Shown here: piece by piece, positions 18,074-28,109 of the stretch | Numbering within the stretch: the stretch's first letter is position 1 | Layout of the letters: the number at the start of each line of letters is the position of its first letter | From: Chlorobiaceae bacterium | Lineage (GTDB): Bacteria; Bacteroidota; Chlorobiia; Chlorobiales; Chlorobiaceae | DNA: 64,000 nt | Assembly: GCA_012972825.1 (NCBI GenBank) | Contig: JABDHL010000022.1 | Location: 62,001-126,000, forward strand | Direction of reading: 5' to 3' | The notes under the pieces: generated by a model | The model's input: the letters and a program-made list of their open reading frames with translations, nothing else | Database searches by the model: none | Told to the model about the DNA's origin: nothing | Program-made: the position numbers and the translations under genes

Positions 18074-20329
18074 ATGCACAGTTTAATTCAGTTATCAATA
18101 GTCGTACTGCTGCTGCCGCTGCTCTCGTTTGTCATTCTTATCTTTTTTAATCGCAGGCTTCCGCGAAGAGGCGATTTTGTCGGGGTGGGAATACTTGGAA
18201 CAGCATTTGCCATATCGGCCTATATCTTCTGGACGGTTATTGTACAGACTTATGATCCGGCATTCAGGGTTGCATGGGATTTTACCTGGATTGATCTTGG
18301 CAAAGTACCCGGAATTGGGCATTTGCAGATAAAGATGGGCATCGTCATCGACAACCTCACAGCCATCATGCTGGCAATGGTTACCCTGATAAGCCTTCTT
18401 GTTCATCTCTATTCAACCGGATATATGGCCGGTGACAAAAATTACGGACGCTATTTTGCCTTTCTTGGAATTTTCACCTTCTCCATGCTCGGCATTGTGC
18501 TTTCCGACAACCTTTTCTCTATCTATATTTTCTGGGAACTGGTCGGACTATCATCATACCTGCTTATCGGTTTCTTTTTTGAAAAAGACAGTGCAGCCGA
18601 TGCACAGAAAAAGGCATTTCTTGCCAATCGAGTCGGCGACATCGGCATGTGGCTCGGTATTCTGATACTCTACTCCCAGTTCCACACCTTCAGCTTCGAG
18701 CAGATCTATGCCAACCTGGCAGCCGGAAAGTTCGCTATGTCCAATGCATGGCTCACAGCCGCAGGCCTCCTTCTCTTTATGGGCTGCGTCGGTAAATCAG
18801 CTCAGTTCCCTCTGCATATCTGGCTTCCGGATGCCATGGAAGGTCCGACTCCGGTTTCAGCCCTTATCCATGCAGCCACTATGGTTGCAGCAGGTGTGTA
18901 CTTCGTCGCCCGTATTTTTGTCCTCCTGACACCTGATGCGCTCCACGTAATAGCTTTTATCGGCGCATTCACCGCTTTCATGGCTGCAACGATAGCCATT
19001 ACTCAAAACGACATAAAAAGAGTTCTGGCATACTCTACCGTTTCCCAGCTCGGATACATGGTGCTTGGCCTCGGTGTAGGAGCTTACTCAGCTGCACTTT
19101 TCCATCTTGTTACGCACGCATTTTTTAAAGCATGTCTTTTCCTTGGTTCAGGTGCTATTATTCATGCCATGCACCATGAACAGGACATGCGCTGGATGGG
19201 TGGACTTCGCAGGCACATGCCCTGGACTTTTGCAACGTTTACCCTCGCCACCCTTGCACTGGCCGGTTTGCCGCTTACCAGCGGATTTATGAGTAAAGAT
19301 GCCATTCTTGCCGGCGCGATCGGCTTTGCCAATGTTGAAGGAGGCGGCATCTATTATCTTATTCCGGTTCTTGGATTCTTTTCCGCAATGCTTACCGCAT
19401 TCTATATGGGTCGTCAGATCTGGCTTGTCTTTTTTGGCGAAAGCCGTACCCATCTCAAGCCGGCAGACAACCATCATCATGGCCTCGATGCTCACTCAGC
19501 TCACGACGATCATCATGATGACCATGAAGTTCATGAAGTTTCGTGGAACATGAGAGCCCCTCTTGTAATTCTGGCAGTACTCTCCGTCTTTATTGTCTAC
19601 TCTCCTAACCCACTCGATGGAGCCGAGGGGTGGTTTATGAAGATGATCAAGACACCGGCTACGGTAGTCGGTCCAGCAAACCACAACTGTACTGCGCTTC
19701 ATGCTGAAACCCCTTCACCGCTGATGGCAGAAGCGTTTCCTGCAGTCGAAACACATGGTGCAACTGATGCTCATGCCGTAACCGGAGGTGAACATGCCGC
19801 AGCAACAGGTGAACATGCCTTTGCCGACCCGCGTCAGGCCGAAATTGCCCATGCAGCTCACGCGGCCCATTTTCCGGCAATCTATATTTCAAGCATCATG
19901 GTGGTGTTTGGAATCAGCCTGGCAGGCATAGTGTTTGTCTTTAGAATAATCGACCCGGATAAAACAGCCGAGGCCATCAGACCACTCTACCTCTTTTCAC
20001 TGAATAAGTGGTACTGGGACGAAATCTACCAGTCAACATTCATAAAGGGATCTGTGCTCCTTTCAAAAATACTCTCATGGTTCGACACCAATGTTATTGA
20101 CGGCATCGTTAACGGCGTAGCAGTTCTTGTCAGGAATCTGGCATTCGCCAACAACAGCTTTGATAAATATGTCGTTGATGGGCTGGTGAACTTTACTGCA
20201 TTCTCTGTAAACACTACGGGTGCTGTTTTACGTAAACTGCAGACTGGTAAGGTTCAAACCTATGTTGCCTTGCTGCTTGTTGTTCTTTTCGGTTATTTTG
20301 TCTTTTATTTTACACGACTGATCTATTAA
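18074..20329 (+). CDS. nuoL: NADH-quinone oxidoreductase subunit L
   Basis: A 751-residue Mrp-antiporter-like proton-pumping subunit with about 16 helices and the long lateral helix near the C-terminus. Hallmarks include YIFWELVGLSSYLLIGF, LHIWLPDAMEGPTPVSALIH and the lysine in ITQNDIKRVLAYSTVSQLGYM. It is longer than the usual 610-660 residues because of histidine-rich hydrophilic segments at about residues 465-488 (clusters such as HHHGLDAHSAHDDHHDDH) and about 559-599. These lie between helices in the C-terminal third. Confidence 0.95.
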   Translation: MHSLIQLSIVVLLLPLLSFVILIFFNRRLPRRGDFVGVGILGTAFAISAYIFWTVIVQTYDPAFRVAWDFTWIDLGKVPGIGHLQIKMGIVIDNLTAIMLAMVTLISLLVHLYSTGYMAGDKNYGRYFAFLGIFTFSMLGIVLSDNLFSIYIFWELVGLSSYLLIGFFFEKDSAADAQKKAFLANRVGDIGMWLGILILYSQFHTFSFEQIYANLAAGKFAMSNAWLTAAGLLLFMGCVGKSAQFPLHIWLPDAMEGPTPVSALIHAATMVAAGVYFVARIFVLLTPDALHVIAFIGAFTAFMAATIAITQNDIKRVLAYSTVSQLGYMVLGLGVGAYSAALFHLVTHAFFKACLFLGSGAIIHAMHHEQDMRWMGGLRRHMPWTFATFTLATLALAGLPLTSGFMSKDAILAGAIGFANVEGGGIYYLIPVLGFFSAMLTAFYMGRQIWLVFFGESRTHLKPADNHHHGLDAHSAHDDHHDDHEVHEVSWNMRAPLVILAVLSVFIVYSPNPLDGAEGWFMKMIKTPATVVGPANHNCTALHAETPSPLMAEAFPAVETHGATDAHAVTGGEHAAATGEHAFADPRQAEIAHAAHAAHFPAIYISSIMVVFGISLAGIVFVFRIIDPDKTAEAIRPLYLFSLNKWYWDEIYQSTFIKGSVLLSKILSWFDTNVIDGIVNGVAVLVRNLAFANNSFDKYVVDGLVNFTAFSVNTTGAVLRKLQTGKVQTYVALLLVVLFGYFVFYFTRLIY

Positions 20330-20370
20330 GAAGGATTTACTTTTAATCTGAAAACTTACAGATACGGAAC

Positions 20371-21999
20371 ATGCTGAGTTTAATTGTTTTTCTGCCTATT
20401 CTTGCCGGTCTGGTTATTCTTGCCGTGCCTTCATCGCAAAAGCAGATAATCAGAATTGTTTCATTGCTTGCGGCTCTTGCCCAGGGAGTGCTGGCAGTTC
20501 TGATCTGGAGAGCTTACGATCCCTCACTGCCTGGAATAACTGCATCGCCGGGAGGGAGTCCCCTCGGTTCGTTCCAGTTTGTTGAAAAGCTGCCGTGGAT
20601 CAGTCTTAAACTTGGCGGCTTCGGTTCGCTGAACATCGAGTACTTCCTCGGTGTTGACGGAATCTCTGTGACCATGGTCATTCTGACCGCCCTTATTTCA
20701 GCAATAGGCGTTCTTTCCAGCTGGACCATCCAGAAACAGGTGAAAGGATATTTTATTCTCTACAACCTGCTTGCTTCGGCCATGATGGGCTGTTTTGTAG
20801 CGCTCGATTTCTTCCTTTTCTATGTTTTCTGGGAGCTTATGCTCCTTCCGATGTATTTCCTTATCGGTATCTGGGGAGGTCCGAACCGCGAATATGCCGC
20901 CATCAAGTTCTTCCTCTACACTCTGTTCGGCTCAGTTTTCATGCTGCTGGTCATGATCGGACTTTACTTCAGTGTTATTGACCCCGTTACCGGAAACCAC
21001 ACCTTCAGTCTTGTGGCAATGGCAAATCAGGCAAACTATATCAAAAGTGCCATTCTTGGGCCTGATAACGTCATGTGGCGGTTCATAGCATTTGCTGTTC
21101 TCTTTGTCGGTTTTGCCATAAAGGTTCCTATGTTCCCTTTCCATACCTGGTTGCCCGATGCTCACGTTGAAGCCCCGACGCCGATCTCGGTTATTCTTGC
21201 AGGTGTGCTGTTGAAGCTTGGTACCTATGGTATGATGCGTATCAACTTCCCGCTTTTCCCTGAAGTTTTCCATGCCTCAATGTACGTTATTGGCATTTTC
21301 GGTGCCATCAACATTATCTATGGAGCATTCTGTGCTCTTGCACAGCAGGATCTTAAAAAGATGGTTGCATACTCCTCCATCAGTCACATGGGTTATGTTC
21401 TCCTCGGTCTTGCCGCCGGCAACAGCGAGGGTATGGTCGGAGCACTCTACCAGATGTTCAACCATGGAACCATCACAGCGATGCTCTTCCTTCTTGTCGG
21501 CGTCATCTACGACCGTGCTCATACCAGACAGATCGACAAGTTCGGTGGACTCTCATCTTATATGCCTGTCTATGCGGCCATTGTCACCGTTGCATGGTTT
21601 GCTTCACTTGGTCTTCCTGGTTTGAGCGGCTTTATCTCCGAGGCCTTTGTCTTTGTCGGGGCTTTCAGTTCAGTAACGACTCGTTACATCGCCATGGTTT
21701 CAGTGCTCGGCATTGTGTTCGGTGCAGCCTACCTGCTTTGGTCGCTGCAGCGGATGTTCCTTGGAAAACGTAAACCCGATGCGGCTTACGATCTTGAGGT
21801 CGGTGCTGACGGTCACGAACACATTCATTTCCACGACTGGAAAGGTAAAATTGATCTTGATGCACGCGAACTCACCATGCTTGTACCACTTGTTGTGATT
21901 ACCATTTTCCTCGGTATCTATCCGATGCCGATTCTTGGCATGATAACAACAAGCGTTAACCGACTTGTAGAAGTACTCACACCCCTGGCGATCAGGTAG
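20371..21999 (+). CDS. nuoM: NADH-quinone oxidoreductase subunit M
   Basis: A 542-residue antiporter-like proton-pumping subunit with 14 helices. Diagnostic segments are YVFWELMLLPMYFLIG, FPFHTWLPDAHVEAPTPISV and ALAQQDLKKMVAYSSISHMGYV. A short His-containing loop (GADGHEHIHFHDW) lies before the last helices. Confidence 0.95.
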   Translation: MLSLIVFLPILAGLVILAVPSSQKQIIRIVSLLAALAQGVLAVLIWRAYDPSLPGITASPGGSPLGSFQFVEKLPWISLKLGGFGSLNIEYFLGVDGISVTMVILTALISAIGVLSSWTIQKQVKGYFILYNLLASAMMGCFVALDFFLFYVFWELMLLPMYFLIGIWGGPNREYAAIKFFLYTLFGSVFMLLVMIGLYFSVIDPVTGNHTFSLVAMANQANYIKSAILGPDNVMWRFIAFAVLFVGFAIKVPMFPFHTWLPDAHVEAPTPISVILAGVLLKLGTYGMMRINFPLFPEVFHASMYVIGIFGAINIIYGAFCALAQQDLKKMVAYSSISHMGYVLLGLAAGNSEGMVGALYQMFNHGTITAMLFLLVGVIYDRAHTRQIDKFGGLSSYMPVYAAIVTVAWFASLGLPGLSGFISEAFVFVGAFSSVTTRYIAMVSVLGIVFGAAYLLWSLQRMFLGKRKPDAAYDLEVGADGHEHIHFHDWKGKIDLDARELTMLVPLVVITIFLGIYPMPILGMITTSVNRLVEVLTPLAIR

Positions 22000-22048
22000 A
22001 GGTAAATTATTAGGTTTGAATGAGGTAAAAGAATAAACGAAGAGAATT

Positions 22049-23584
22049 ATGTTTGAGCTGCCATCAGGTGCTGAAATTCAAAGTATCATTGCGACTTTAA
22101 ACGCAAACATTGGATTTTTTATACCTGAAATTTATCTGTCTCTGCTTTTTATGCTTCTGATCGTTATTGATCTTGTTGCAAAAGGCAGGAAAAACAATCT
22201 GCTCTCCATATCAACCCTTATAGGGCTTGCGGGCAGCATCTTCTTTATTTACCAGCAGCACCATCTGCCTGCAGGAGAAATCTTCTTCGGGATGTATGTG
22301 CTCGACGAATTTGCACTCTTTTTTAAATACTTTTTTGTACTTGCAGGCATGCTTGCCGTTGTCATTACCATGGCTGATGAGCAGTTTGAGAGTGAAGTGA
22401 AAAGTATGGGGGAATATTATGCCCTCATCATCGCGATGGTGATCGGTATGATCATGATGGCATCGTCAGCCGATCTGATGATGATTTTCCTTTCGATGGA
22501 GCTTGTCAGCTTTTCGGCCTTTATTCTTACCGGCTATTTCAAACGCAACCCCCGTTCGTCCGAAGCCGCATTGAAATATCTTGTCTATGGCGCTGTATCA
22601 TCAGGCCTCATGGTGTACGGTTTTTCGCTCATCTACGGCCTTACCGCCCAGACCAATCTTATCAGCATATCTTCTGAGTTTTCAATACACGGCTACGATC
22701 CTTTGTTGATGATTCTTGCAACACTTCTTATTCTTGCCGGTTTCGGGTACAAAATAGGGGCCGTACCCTTTCATTTCTGGGCGCCCGATGTCTACGAAGG
22801 TGCACCAACCCCGATCACAGCCTATCTCTCCGTTGCATCAAAAGCTGCGGGCTTTGCGCTTCTCATGCGCTTTTTCTACATAGCAGTGCCGCATGGCGGA
22901 CCGGTTTATGAGGATATCCTCGGCATCAACTGGGTGTCTCTCCTCATCCTTCTCTCCGTTGCATCCATGATCTACGGCAACGTCGTCGCGCTCTGGCAGA
23001 AAAACGTCAAACGTCTCCTTGCCTACTCCTCCATAGCTCATGCAGGCTACATACTGCTCGGCATCATCGTGATGGATGCATTCGGCACGCAGGCAACCCT
23101 CTTCTACCTGCTCTCATATTTCCTCATGAATTTCGGAGCTTTCTATGTTGTTATTCTCATTGCCAACAAAACCGGCAGTGAAAATCTCGAAGACTACCGA
23201 GGACTTGGCAAACAAATGCCTCTTGCAGGGGCAGCATTGACAGTCTTTTTGATCTCGCTTGTAGGTCTTCCTCCAACCATCGGTTTTATCGGCAAGCTCA
23301 TGATTTTTTCAGCATTGCTTGCCAAAGGCTCAATTTATCTCTGGCTGGCACTTATCGGTATCATGACCAGTGTGATATCGCTCTATTATTACATGCTGAT
23401 TCCTCTCAACATGTATCTTCGCGAATCTCCGGGCTCCGAAGAAAAGAGCATGAATCCAGGCTTGATAGCAAATATTATTATGGCAGTCATGATGTTCCTG
23501 ACCATATACTTCGGACTCTTTTTCCAGCCCCTTTCAGACTTCGCCAAATATTCATCACCAATGTTCGGCCTGAAACTCAACTGA
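22049..23584 (+). CDS. nuoN: NADH-quinone oxidoreductase subunit N
   Basis: A 511-residue antiporter-like subunit, last in the operon. Key segments are FLSMELVSFSAFILTGYFKR, PFHFWAPDVYEGAPTPITA and LWQKNVKRLLAYSSIAHAGY, with the pumping glutamate and lysines in place. A dispersed repeat follows 42 bases after the stop. Confidence 0.95.
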   Translation: MFELPSGAEIQSIIATLNANIGFFIPEIYLSLLFMLLIVIDLVAKGRKNNLLSISTLIGLAGSIFFIYQQHHLPAGEIFFGMYVLDEFALFFKYFFVLAGMLAVVITMADEQFESEVKSMGEYYALIIAMVIGMIMMASSADLMMIFLSMELVSFSAFILTGYFKRNPRSSEAALKYLVYGAVSSGLMVYGFSLIYGLTAQTNLISISSEFSIHGYDPLLMILATLLILAGFGYKIGAVPFHFWAPDVYEGAPTPITAYLSVASKAAGFALLMRFFYIAVPHGGPVYEDILGINWVSLLILLSVASMIYGNVVALWQKNVKRLLAYSSIAHAGYILLGIIVMDAFGTQATLFYLLSYFLMNFGAFYVVILIANKTGSENLEDYRGLGKQMPLAGAALTVFLISLVGLPPTIGFIGKLMIFSALLAKGSIYLWLALIGIMTSVISLYYYMLIPLNMYLRESPGSEEKSMNPGLIANIIMAVMMFLTIYFGLFFQPLSDFAKYSSPMFGLKLN

Positions 23585-23626
23585 CTCACAGTATCAGGCA
23601 CTCTACCCTGTATTCCTCCCGCATGT

Positions 23627-23652
23627 GTCATCCCGGCCAAAGGGAGGGATCT
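23627..23652 (+). repeat. Dispersed GTCATCCCGRCC repeat, copy 1
   Basis: GTCATCCCGGCC followed by AAAGGGAGGGATCT. Nearly identical 26-base copies occur at 28054-28079 and 48385-48410. The ATCCC/GGGAT ends can pair as a short hairpin. It sits after nuoN, at the operon end. Confidence 0.8.
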
Positions 23653-23869
23653 CTACCCGCAACCATAGAAGAGTAAAAATGATACCCCGGATTATCCGGC
23701 ATCGGAAACGGTTTTTTTATGGTATTTTTAATTAACAATTATTATGTTTATAATTAATTACTTCACAGGAAGACACTAATTGTTTTATTTCGGTATATCC
23801 CGTTTTTATCCTAAATTATTTAGCATAATTTGTGTTCTGATAATCTGATATTTATAAAACGGAGGTAAA

Positions 23870-24955
23870 ATGCAAAGCAATCAGTCCTTTGCCGATGTAT
23901 TCAGGGCCGGGGGAGTAAGCCGCAGGGATTTTCTGAAGTTCTGCTCTCTTACCTCTGTCTATCTCGGTCTCTCTCCCTCAATGGTGCCAAGCATTGTTGA
24001 GGCTATGGAAAAAAAATCGAGAACGCCTGTAATATGGCTCCATGGTCAGGAGTGTACCTGTTGTTCAGAATCGTTTATCCGCTCTTCACACCCCACCATT
24101 GAAGATATTATCTTCAATCTTATCTCGCTTGATTACGATGACGTTCTCAGTGCAACTGCTGGCCATCAGCTTGAGGATGTTCGTCGCAAGACCATGAAGG
24201 ATTATAAGGGTAAATACATTCTTGCTGTTGAAGGCAACGCGTCCACAAAAGACGATGGCGTCTATTGCATGGTAGGCGGCGATTCATTCCTCAACACCTT
24301 GAAAGAGACAGCGGCTGATGCTGCGGCAGTTATTGCCTGGGGTGCCTGCGCTTCATTCGGCTGCGTACAGAATGCCGATCCCAATCCATCCGGTGCCGTT
24401 CCCATATCCGATATTATCAAAGACAAGCCCATTGTCAAAGTTCCAGGTTGTCCACCTATTTCCGAGGTCATGACCGGAGTTGTTACACACTTCCATACCT
24501 TCGGTACCCTTCCTGAACTTGACCGTTTTGGTCGTCCCAAAGCATTCTACAACACAAGGATTCATGATAAATGCTATCGCCGTGCATTCTTTGAAGCAGG
24601 GATGTTTGTCAGAAGCTTTGATGATGAAGCCACAAGAAAAGGGTGGTGTCTCTACAAGATGGGATGCAAAGGCCCGACCACATATAATTCGTGTTCAAAG
24701 ATACAGTGGAACGCGGGAACAAGCTTCCCGATCGGTTCCGGTCATCCCTGTATCGGTTGTTCTGAGCCGAATTTCTGGGATAAGGGTCCCTTCTACACCA
24801 GGCTTGCCGAAGTGCCATTCCTCGGCAGTGACAGTAATGCCGACAAGATCGGTGTGATTGCCGTTGGCGCAGCAGCAGCTGGTGCAGCCGCTCATGCAGC
24901 AGTTACCGCAGTCAAAAAGGCAAAAGCAGGCAGTGAAGATAACGACAAAGCTTAA
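23870..24955 (+). CDS. hupS: Uptake [NiFe] hydrogenase small subunit
   Basis: A 361-residue group 1 hydrogenase small subunit with a good ribosome site (GGAGG six bases before ATG). The N-terminus has a Tat signal with SRRDFLKFC. The proximal-cluster region shows C62-T-C64-C65 ([10 protein letters not shown]), C160 and C165 ([11 protein letters not shown]) and C194 (VPGCPP), the six-cysteine pattern of oxygen-tolerant enzymes. Medial and distal cluster ligands lie in [21 protein letters not shown] and [15 protein letters not shown] hydrophobic Ala-rich helix (residues about 326-345) anchors it to the membrane. It heads the hupSLCD operon and would face the periplasm. Confidence 0.95.
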   Translation: MQSNQSFADVFRAGGVSRRDFLKFCSLTSVYLGLSPSMVPSIVEAMEKKSRTPVIWLHGQECTCCSESFIRSSHPTIEDIIFNLISLDYDDVLSATAGHQLEDVRRKTMKDYKGKYILAVEGNASTKDDGVYCMVGGDSFLNTLKETAADAAAVIAWGACASFGCVQNADPNPSGAVPISDIIKDKPIVKVPGCPPISEVMTGVVTHFHTFGTLPELDRFGRPKAFYNTRIHDKCYRRAFFEAGMFVRSFDDEATRKGWCLYKMGCKGPTTYNSCSKIQWNAGTSFPIGSGHPCIGCSEPNFWDKGPFYTRLAEVPFLGSDSNADKIGVIAVGAAAAGAAAHAAVTAVKKAKAGSEDNDKA

Positions 24956-24969
24956 TCCAGGAGTAGCAC

Positions 24970-26688
24970 ATGGCTAAAAAAATAGTTGTTGATCCGATAC
25001 CCCGTATTGAGGGGCATCTAAGAATAGAAGCAAAGCTGAATGACAGTAATGTCATTGAAGATGCCTACAGCAGCGGTACAATGTGGCGTGGTATTGAGGT
25101 GATTCTCAAAGGGCGCGATCCGCGTGATGCATGGGCATTTACCGAACGTATCTGCGGTGTCTGTACCACGGTGCATGCTCTTGCTTCAGTCCGCTGTGTT
25201 GAGGATGCTCTTGGAATTGACATTCCTCTTAATGCCCGGATCATCCGGAACCTGATGAACGCTACCCAGGTGACACAGGATCACCTTGTGCACTTTTACC
25301 ATCTTCATGCACTTGACTGGGTTGATGTTGTCAGCGCCCTTAAAGCCGACCCGAAACAGACTTCCGTTATAGCACAGAGCATCTCCCCATGGCCGAAATC
25401 GTCCGTTGGGTATTTCAAGGATCTTCAGCAGCGTCTTGTTGGCTTTGTCGAAAGCGGTCAGCTTGGCATTTTCTCCAACGGTTACTGGGGCCATGCAGCC
25501 TACAAGCTTCCGCCGGAAGTTAATCTTATTGCTGTTGCGCACTATCTTGAAGCGCTCGATTTTCAGAAAGAGATCGTGAAGATCCAGACTATTTTTGGAG
25601 GCAAGAACCCTCACCCAAACTACCTGGTTGGAGGTATGGCCTGCGCTATCGATCCCAATAAAGATACAGCTATCAATATTGAGCGCCTGTCGATGATTAA
25701 AAAAATTATCGACGACACTGCAACCTTTATCGATCAGGTCTACATTCCTGATCTGCTTGCCATTGCAGGATACTACAAGGGGTGGCTGCATGGTGGCGGA
25801 CTTGGTAACTACCTCAGCTACGGAGATTTTCCGGAAACGTCTCTTGCCGATTTCAAAACACTGCTCTGGCCGAGAGGCGCTATTCTCAACAAGGATCTCA
25901 AGACCGTTATCGATGTCGATCCGAGGGATGCCGCTCAGGTTACTGAAGAGGTCAGTCACAGCTGGTACACCTACTCAAAAGGTGACGGAAAGGGCCTGCA
26001 CCCATGGCAGGGAGAGACCACTCCGAAATATACAGGTCCAAAGCCACCGTTTGAACATCTTGATACGGATAAAAAGTACAGCTGGCTCAAGACCCCCCGC
26101 TGGAAAAACCACCCCATGGAGGTTGGCCCGCTTGCCCGCGTTCTGGTTGCTTATGCCAAGGGCGATCCTATGATCAAGGATACCGTCGGTCTTGTGCTCT
26201 CCACGCTTCAGGTTGGTCCGGAAGCTCTCTTTTCTACGCTTGGCCGTACTGCTGCCAGAGGCATTGAGTGCAAGCAGACAGCAGGGTTCATGCGCCATTA
26301 CTATGACCAGCTTGTCGCCAATATCAAAACGGGTGATTACCGTACCTTCAACAGCGATCGCTGGGATCCGTCAACTTGGCCTGCAGAGTGCAAGGGATTC
26401 GGCTATACTGAAGCCCCGCGCGGTTCTCTCGGTCACTGGATTCACATCAGCGACAGAAAGATCAAGGAGTACCAGATTGTTGTGCCTTCCACCTGGAACG
26501 CCTCACCACGGGACGCTAATGGCAATTCAGGAGCTTACGAGTCAGCACTGAAGGGTACGCCCATGATCAATCCCGAACAGCCGCTTGAGATTCTCAGAAC
26601 GGTGCATTCTTTCGATCCGTGCCTTGCCTGTGCTTCTCATCTGTTCGACATGAACGGTAACGAGATCACATCGGTTAAAATCGTTTAA
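24970..26688 (+). CDS. hupL: Uptake [NiFe] hydrogenase large subunit
   Basis: A 572-residue catalytic subunit. Nickel ligands are in RICGVC (C62, C65) and in the C-terminal DPCLACASH (C551, C554). Fifteen residues follow H557 and would be removed by the endopeptidase encoded two genes downstream. The enzyme oxidises H2 and passes electrons to the small subunit. No hyp maturation genes are in the window. Confidence 0.96.
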   Translation: MAKKIVVDPIPRIEGHLRIEAKLNDSNVIEDAYSSGTMWRGIEVILKGRDPRDAWAFTERICGVCTTVHALASVRCVEDALGIDIPLNARIIRNLMNATQVTQDHLVHFYHLHALDWVDVVSALKADPKQTSVIAQSISPWPKSSVGYFKDLQQRLVGFVESGQLGIFSNGYWGHAAYKLPPEVNLIAVAHYLEALDFQKEIVKIQTIFGGKNPHPNYLVGGMACAIDPNKDTAINIERLSMIKKIIDDTATFIDQVYIPDLLAIAGYYKGWLHGGGLGNYLSYGDFPETSLADFKTLLWPRGAILNKDLKTVIDVDPRDAAQVTEEVSHSWYTYSKGDGKGLHPWQGETTPKYTGPKPPFEHLDTDKKYSWLKTPRWKNHPMEVGPLARVLVAYAKGDPMIKDTVGLVLSTLQVGPEALFSTLGRTAARGIECKQTAGFMRHYYDQLVANIKTGDYRTFNSDRWDPSTWPAECKGFGYTEAPRGSLGHWIHISDRKIKEYQIVVPSTWNASPRDANGNSGAYESALKGTPMINPEQPLEILRTVHSFDPCLACASHLFDMNGNEITSVKIV

Positions 26689-26700
26689 AAGGAGTCAGAT

Positions 26701-27384
26701 ATGGGGAGACTAATTGAAGAAATCTACGTTTGGAGGCTACCTGTAAGGCTTTACCACTGGATTAACGCCTTGTGTACGGTAGCTCTCCTTGTAACCGGTC
26801 TGTATATAGCCGCTCCCTTGTTCAACCCGCCGCTTGGAGAGGCGGTCTTTTACAAGGGTATGTCCTGGTGGAGGTATCTGCATTTTGCCGCCGCGTTTAT
26901 TTTTATCGCCAACTTCCTTTTCCGTTTGTACTGGGCGTTGTTCGGCAGAGATAAATACGGAAGATTCGGCGGTTTCAGGCCATGGTCGCCAGCATGGTGG
27001 GGCAAGCCCTTCCTCGAACAGGTTAAATCCTATCTTTTCTTGCGTTCCGATGAACCTAACTATGTGGGGCATAACCCCGTAGCTGCTCTGGCTCACTTTC
27101 TGTTCATTTTTTGCGGGTCGAGCTTCATGATCTTTTCCGGGCTTGCCATGTACGGCGAAAACAATCCGGGCGGGTTCAACTCAGTCTGGTTCGGGTGGAT
27201 GATACCGCTCATGGGCGGGAGTTACACTCTGCATTGGGCGCATCATCTTATGGCATGGATTTTCCCGATTTACTTAATCATGCATCTTTACGCAGTTTTC
27301 CGTCACGATGTCGTCGATCGCAGCAGTGTTACCTCTTCGATAGTGACCGGTTACAAACACAAGGTCGAGGAAGAGCCAGTCTGA
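26701..27384 (+). CDS. hupC: Hydrogenase cytochrome b subunit
   Basis: A 227-residue membrane protein with four helices, of the HyaC/HupC di-heme b family. Candidate heme histidines are in VRLYHWINALC, WWRYLHFAAAF, HWAHHLMAWIFP and YLIMHLYAVFRHDV. It transfers electrons from the hydrogenase to menaquinone. The gene starts 12 bases after hupL with a GGAG ribosome site. Confidence 0.93.
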   Translation: MGRLIEEIYVWRLPVRLYHWINALCTVALLVTGLYIAAPLFNPPLGEAVFYKGMSWWRYLHFAAAFIFIANFLFRLYWALFGRDKYGRFGGFRPWSPAWWGKPFLEQVKSYLFLRSDEPNYVGHNPVAALAHFLFIFCGSSFMIFSGLAMYGENNPGGFNSVWFGWMIPLMGGSYTLHWAHHLMAWIFPIYLIMHLYAVFRHDVVDRSSVTSSIVTGYKHKVEEEPV

Positions 27385-27492
27385 TCAGTGGTGTGCTCTT
27401 CTTTTTCATTCATGGAAAACAAGGCCTGTTGCTGGGGTGAAGCGCTCCTGCAATGGGCTTTTTCCTTTCGTTTCAATCAAACAACTTGTATT

Positions 27493-27969
27493 GTGAAGTA
27501 TAATCGAATCAATATTATAGGCCTGGGCAACATTCTGTACGGCGACGAGGGATTCGGTGTGGCAGCACTCAACAGTCTGAAGGAATCGTCAGCTTTTCCA
27601 GAATCCGTCCACTGTATAGATGGCGGAACTCAGGGAGTCTACCTGCTCGACTTCATCGAGTCGGCAGATGCCGTCATTGTTTTTGACGCACTGATACCCC
27701 TCGACTATGATCGTCAGGTCTATGTCTATCGCAACGATGAACTTCCCGACTTTATCCATCGCAAAATGTCCTCACACCAGATGGGATTCAGCGAAATGCT
27801 TGGCATAGCCAAGCTGCATGGTAAAATGCCTGAGGAAATTGTCATGATAGGAGCGCCTCCAAAAGATCTCGAACTCAATGTCGGACTAAGCCACGAACTA
27901 GCCCTTCTCCTCCCCGAAGCAGTAGAGCGTGCAAAAGAAATTATCAACACCTGGCTGGCAGAAGTATAG
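27493..27969 (+). CDS. hupD: Hydrogenase maturation endopeptidase
   Basis: The conserved domain is about 158 residues: GLGNILYGDEGFGVAA (nickel-sensing Glu), DGGTQGVYLLD, VFDALIPLDYD and SSHQMGFSEML (nickel-binding His). It removes the C-terminal tail of HupL after nickel insertion. The start is uncertain. The open frame begins at 27388, but the family begins close to the GTG at 27493 (KYNRINIIGLGN); an ATG at 27412 would give a 27-residue extension. None has a good ribosome site. Confidence 0.88.
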   Translation: MKYNRINIIGLGNILYGDEGFGVAALNSLKESSAFPESVHCIDGGTQGVYLLDFIESADAVIVFDALIPLDYDRQVYVYRNDELPDFIHRKMSSHQMGFSEMLGIAKLHGKMPEEIVMIGAPPKDLELNVGLSHELALLLPEAVERAKEIINTWLAEV

Positions 27970-28003
27970 CACTTTCCCCATGTCAAACCTATAATCTCAC
28001 CAA

Positions 28004-28079
28004 GTGTCATCCCGATAATCTTCCCATGTGTCATCCCATCAATCTTCCCATGTGTCATCCCGACCAAAGGGAGGGATCT
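28004..28079 (+). repeat. Tandem 24-base repeat ending in a dispersed-repeat copy
   Basis: Two 24-base units of the form GTGTCATCCC-N4-ATCTTCCCAT (28004-28027 and 28028-28051) precede a third unit that is a full copy of the dispersed element GTCATCCCGACC ... GGGATCT (28054-28079). It lies in the gap between hupD and the convergent folE. Confidence 0.85.
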
Positions 28080-28109
28080 CATACTCCCCCCTGGTTCTCA
28101 GCACTGTTT

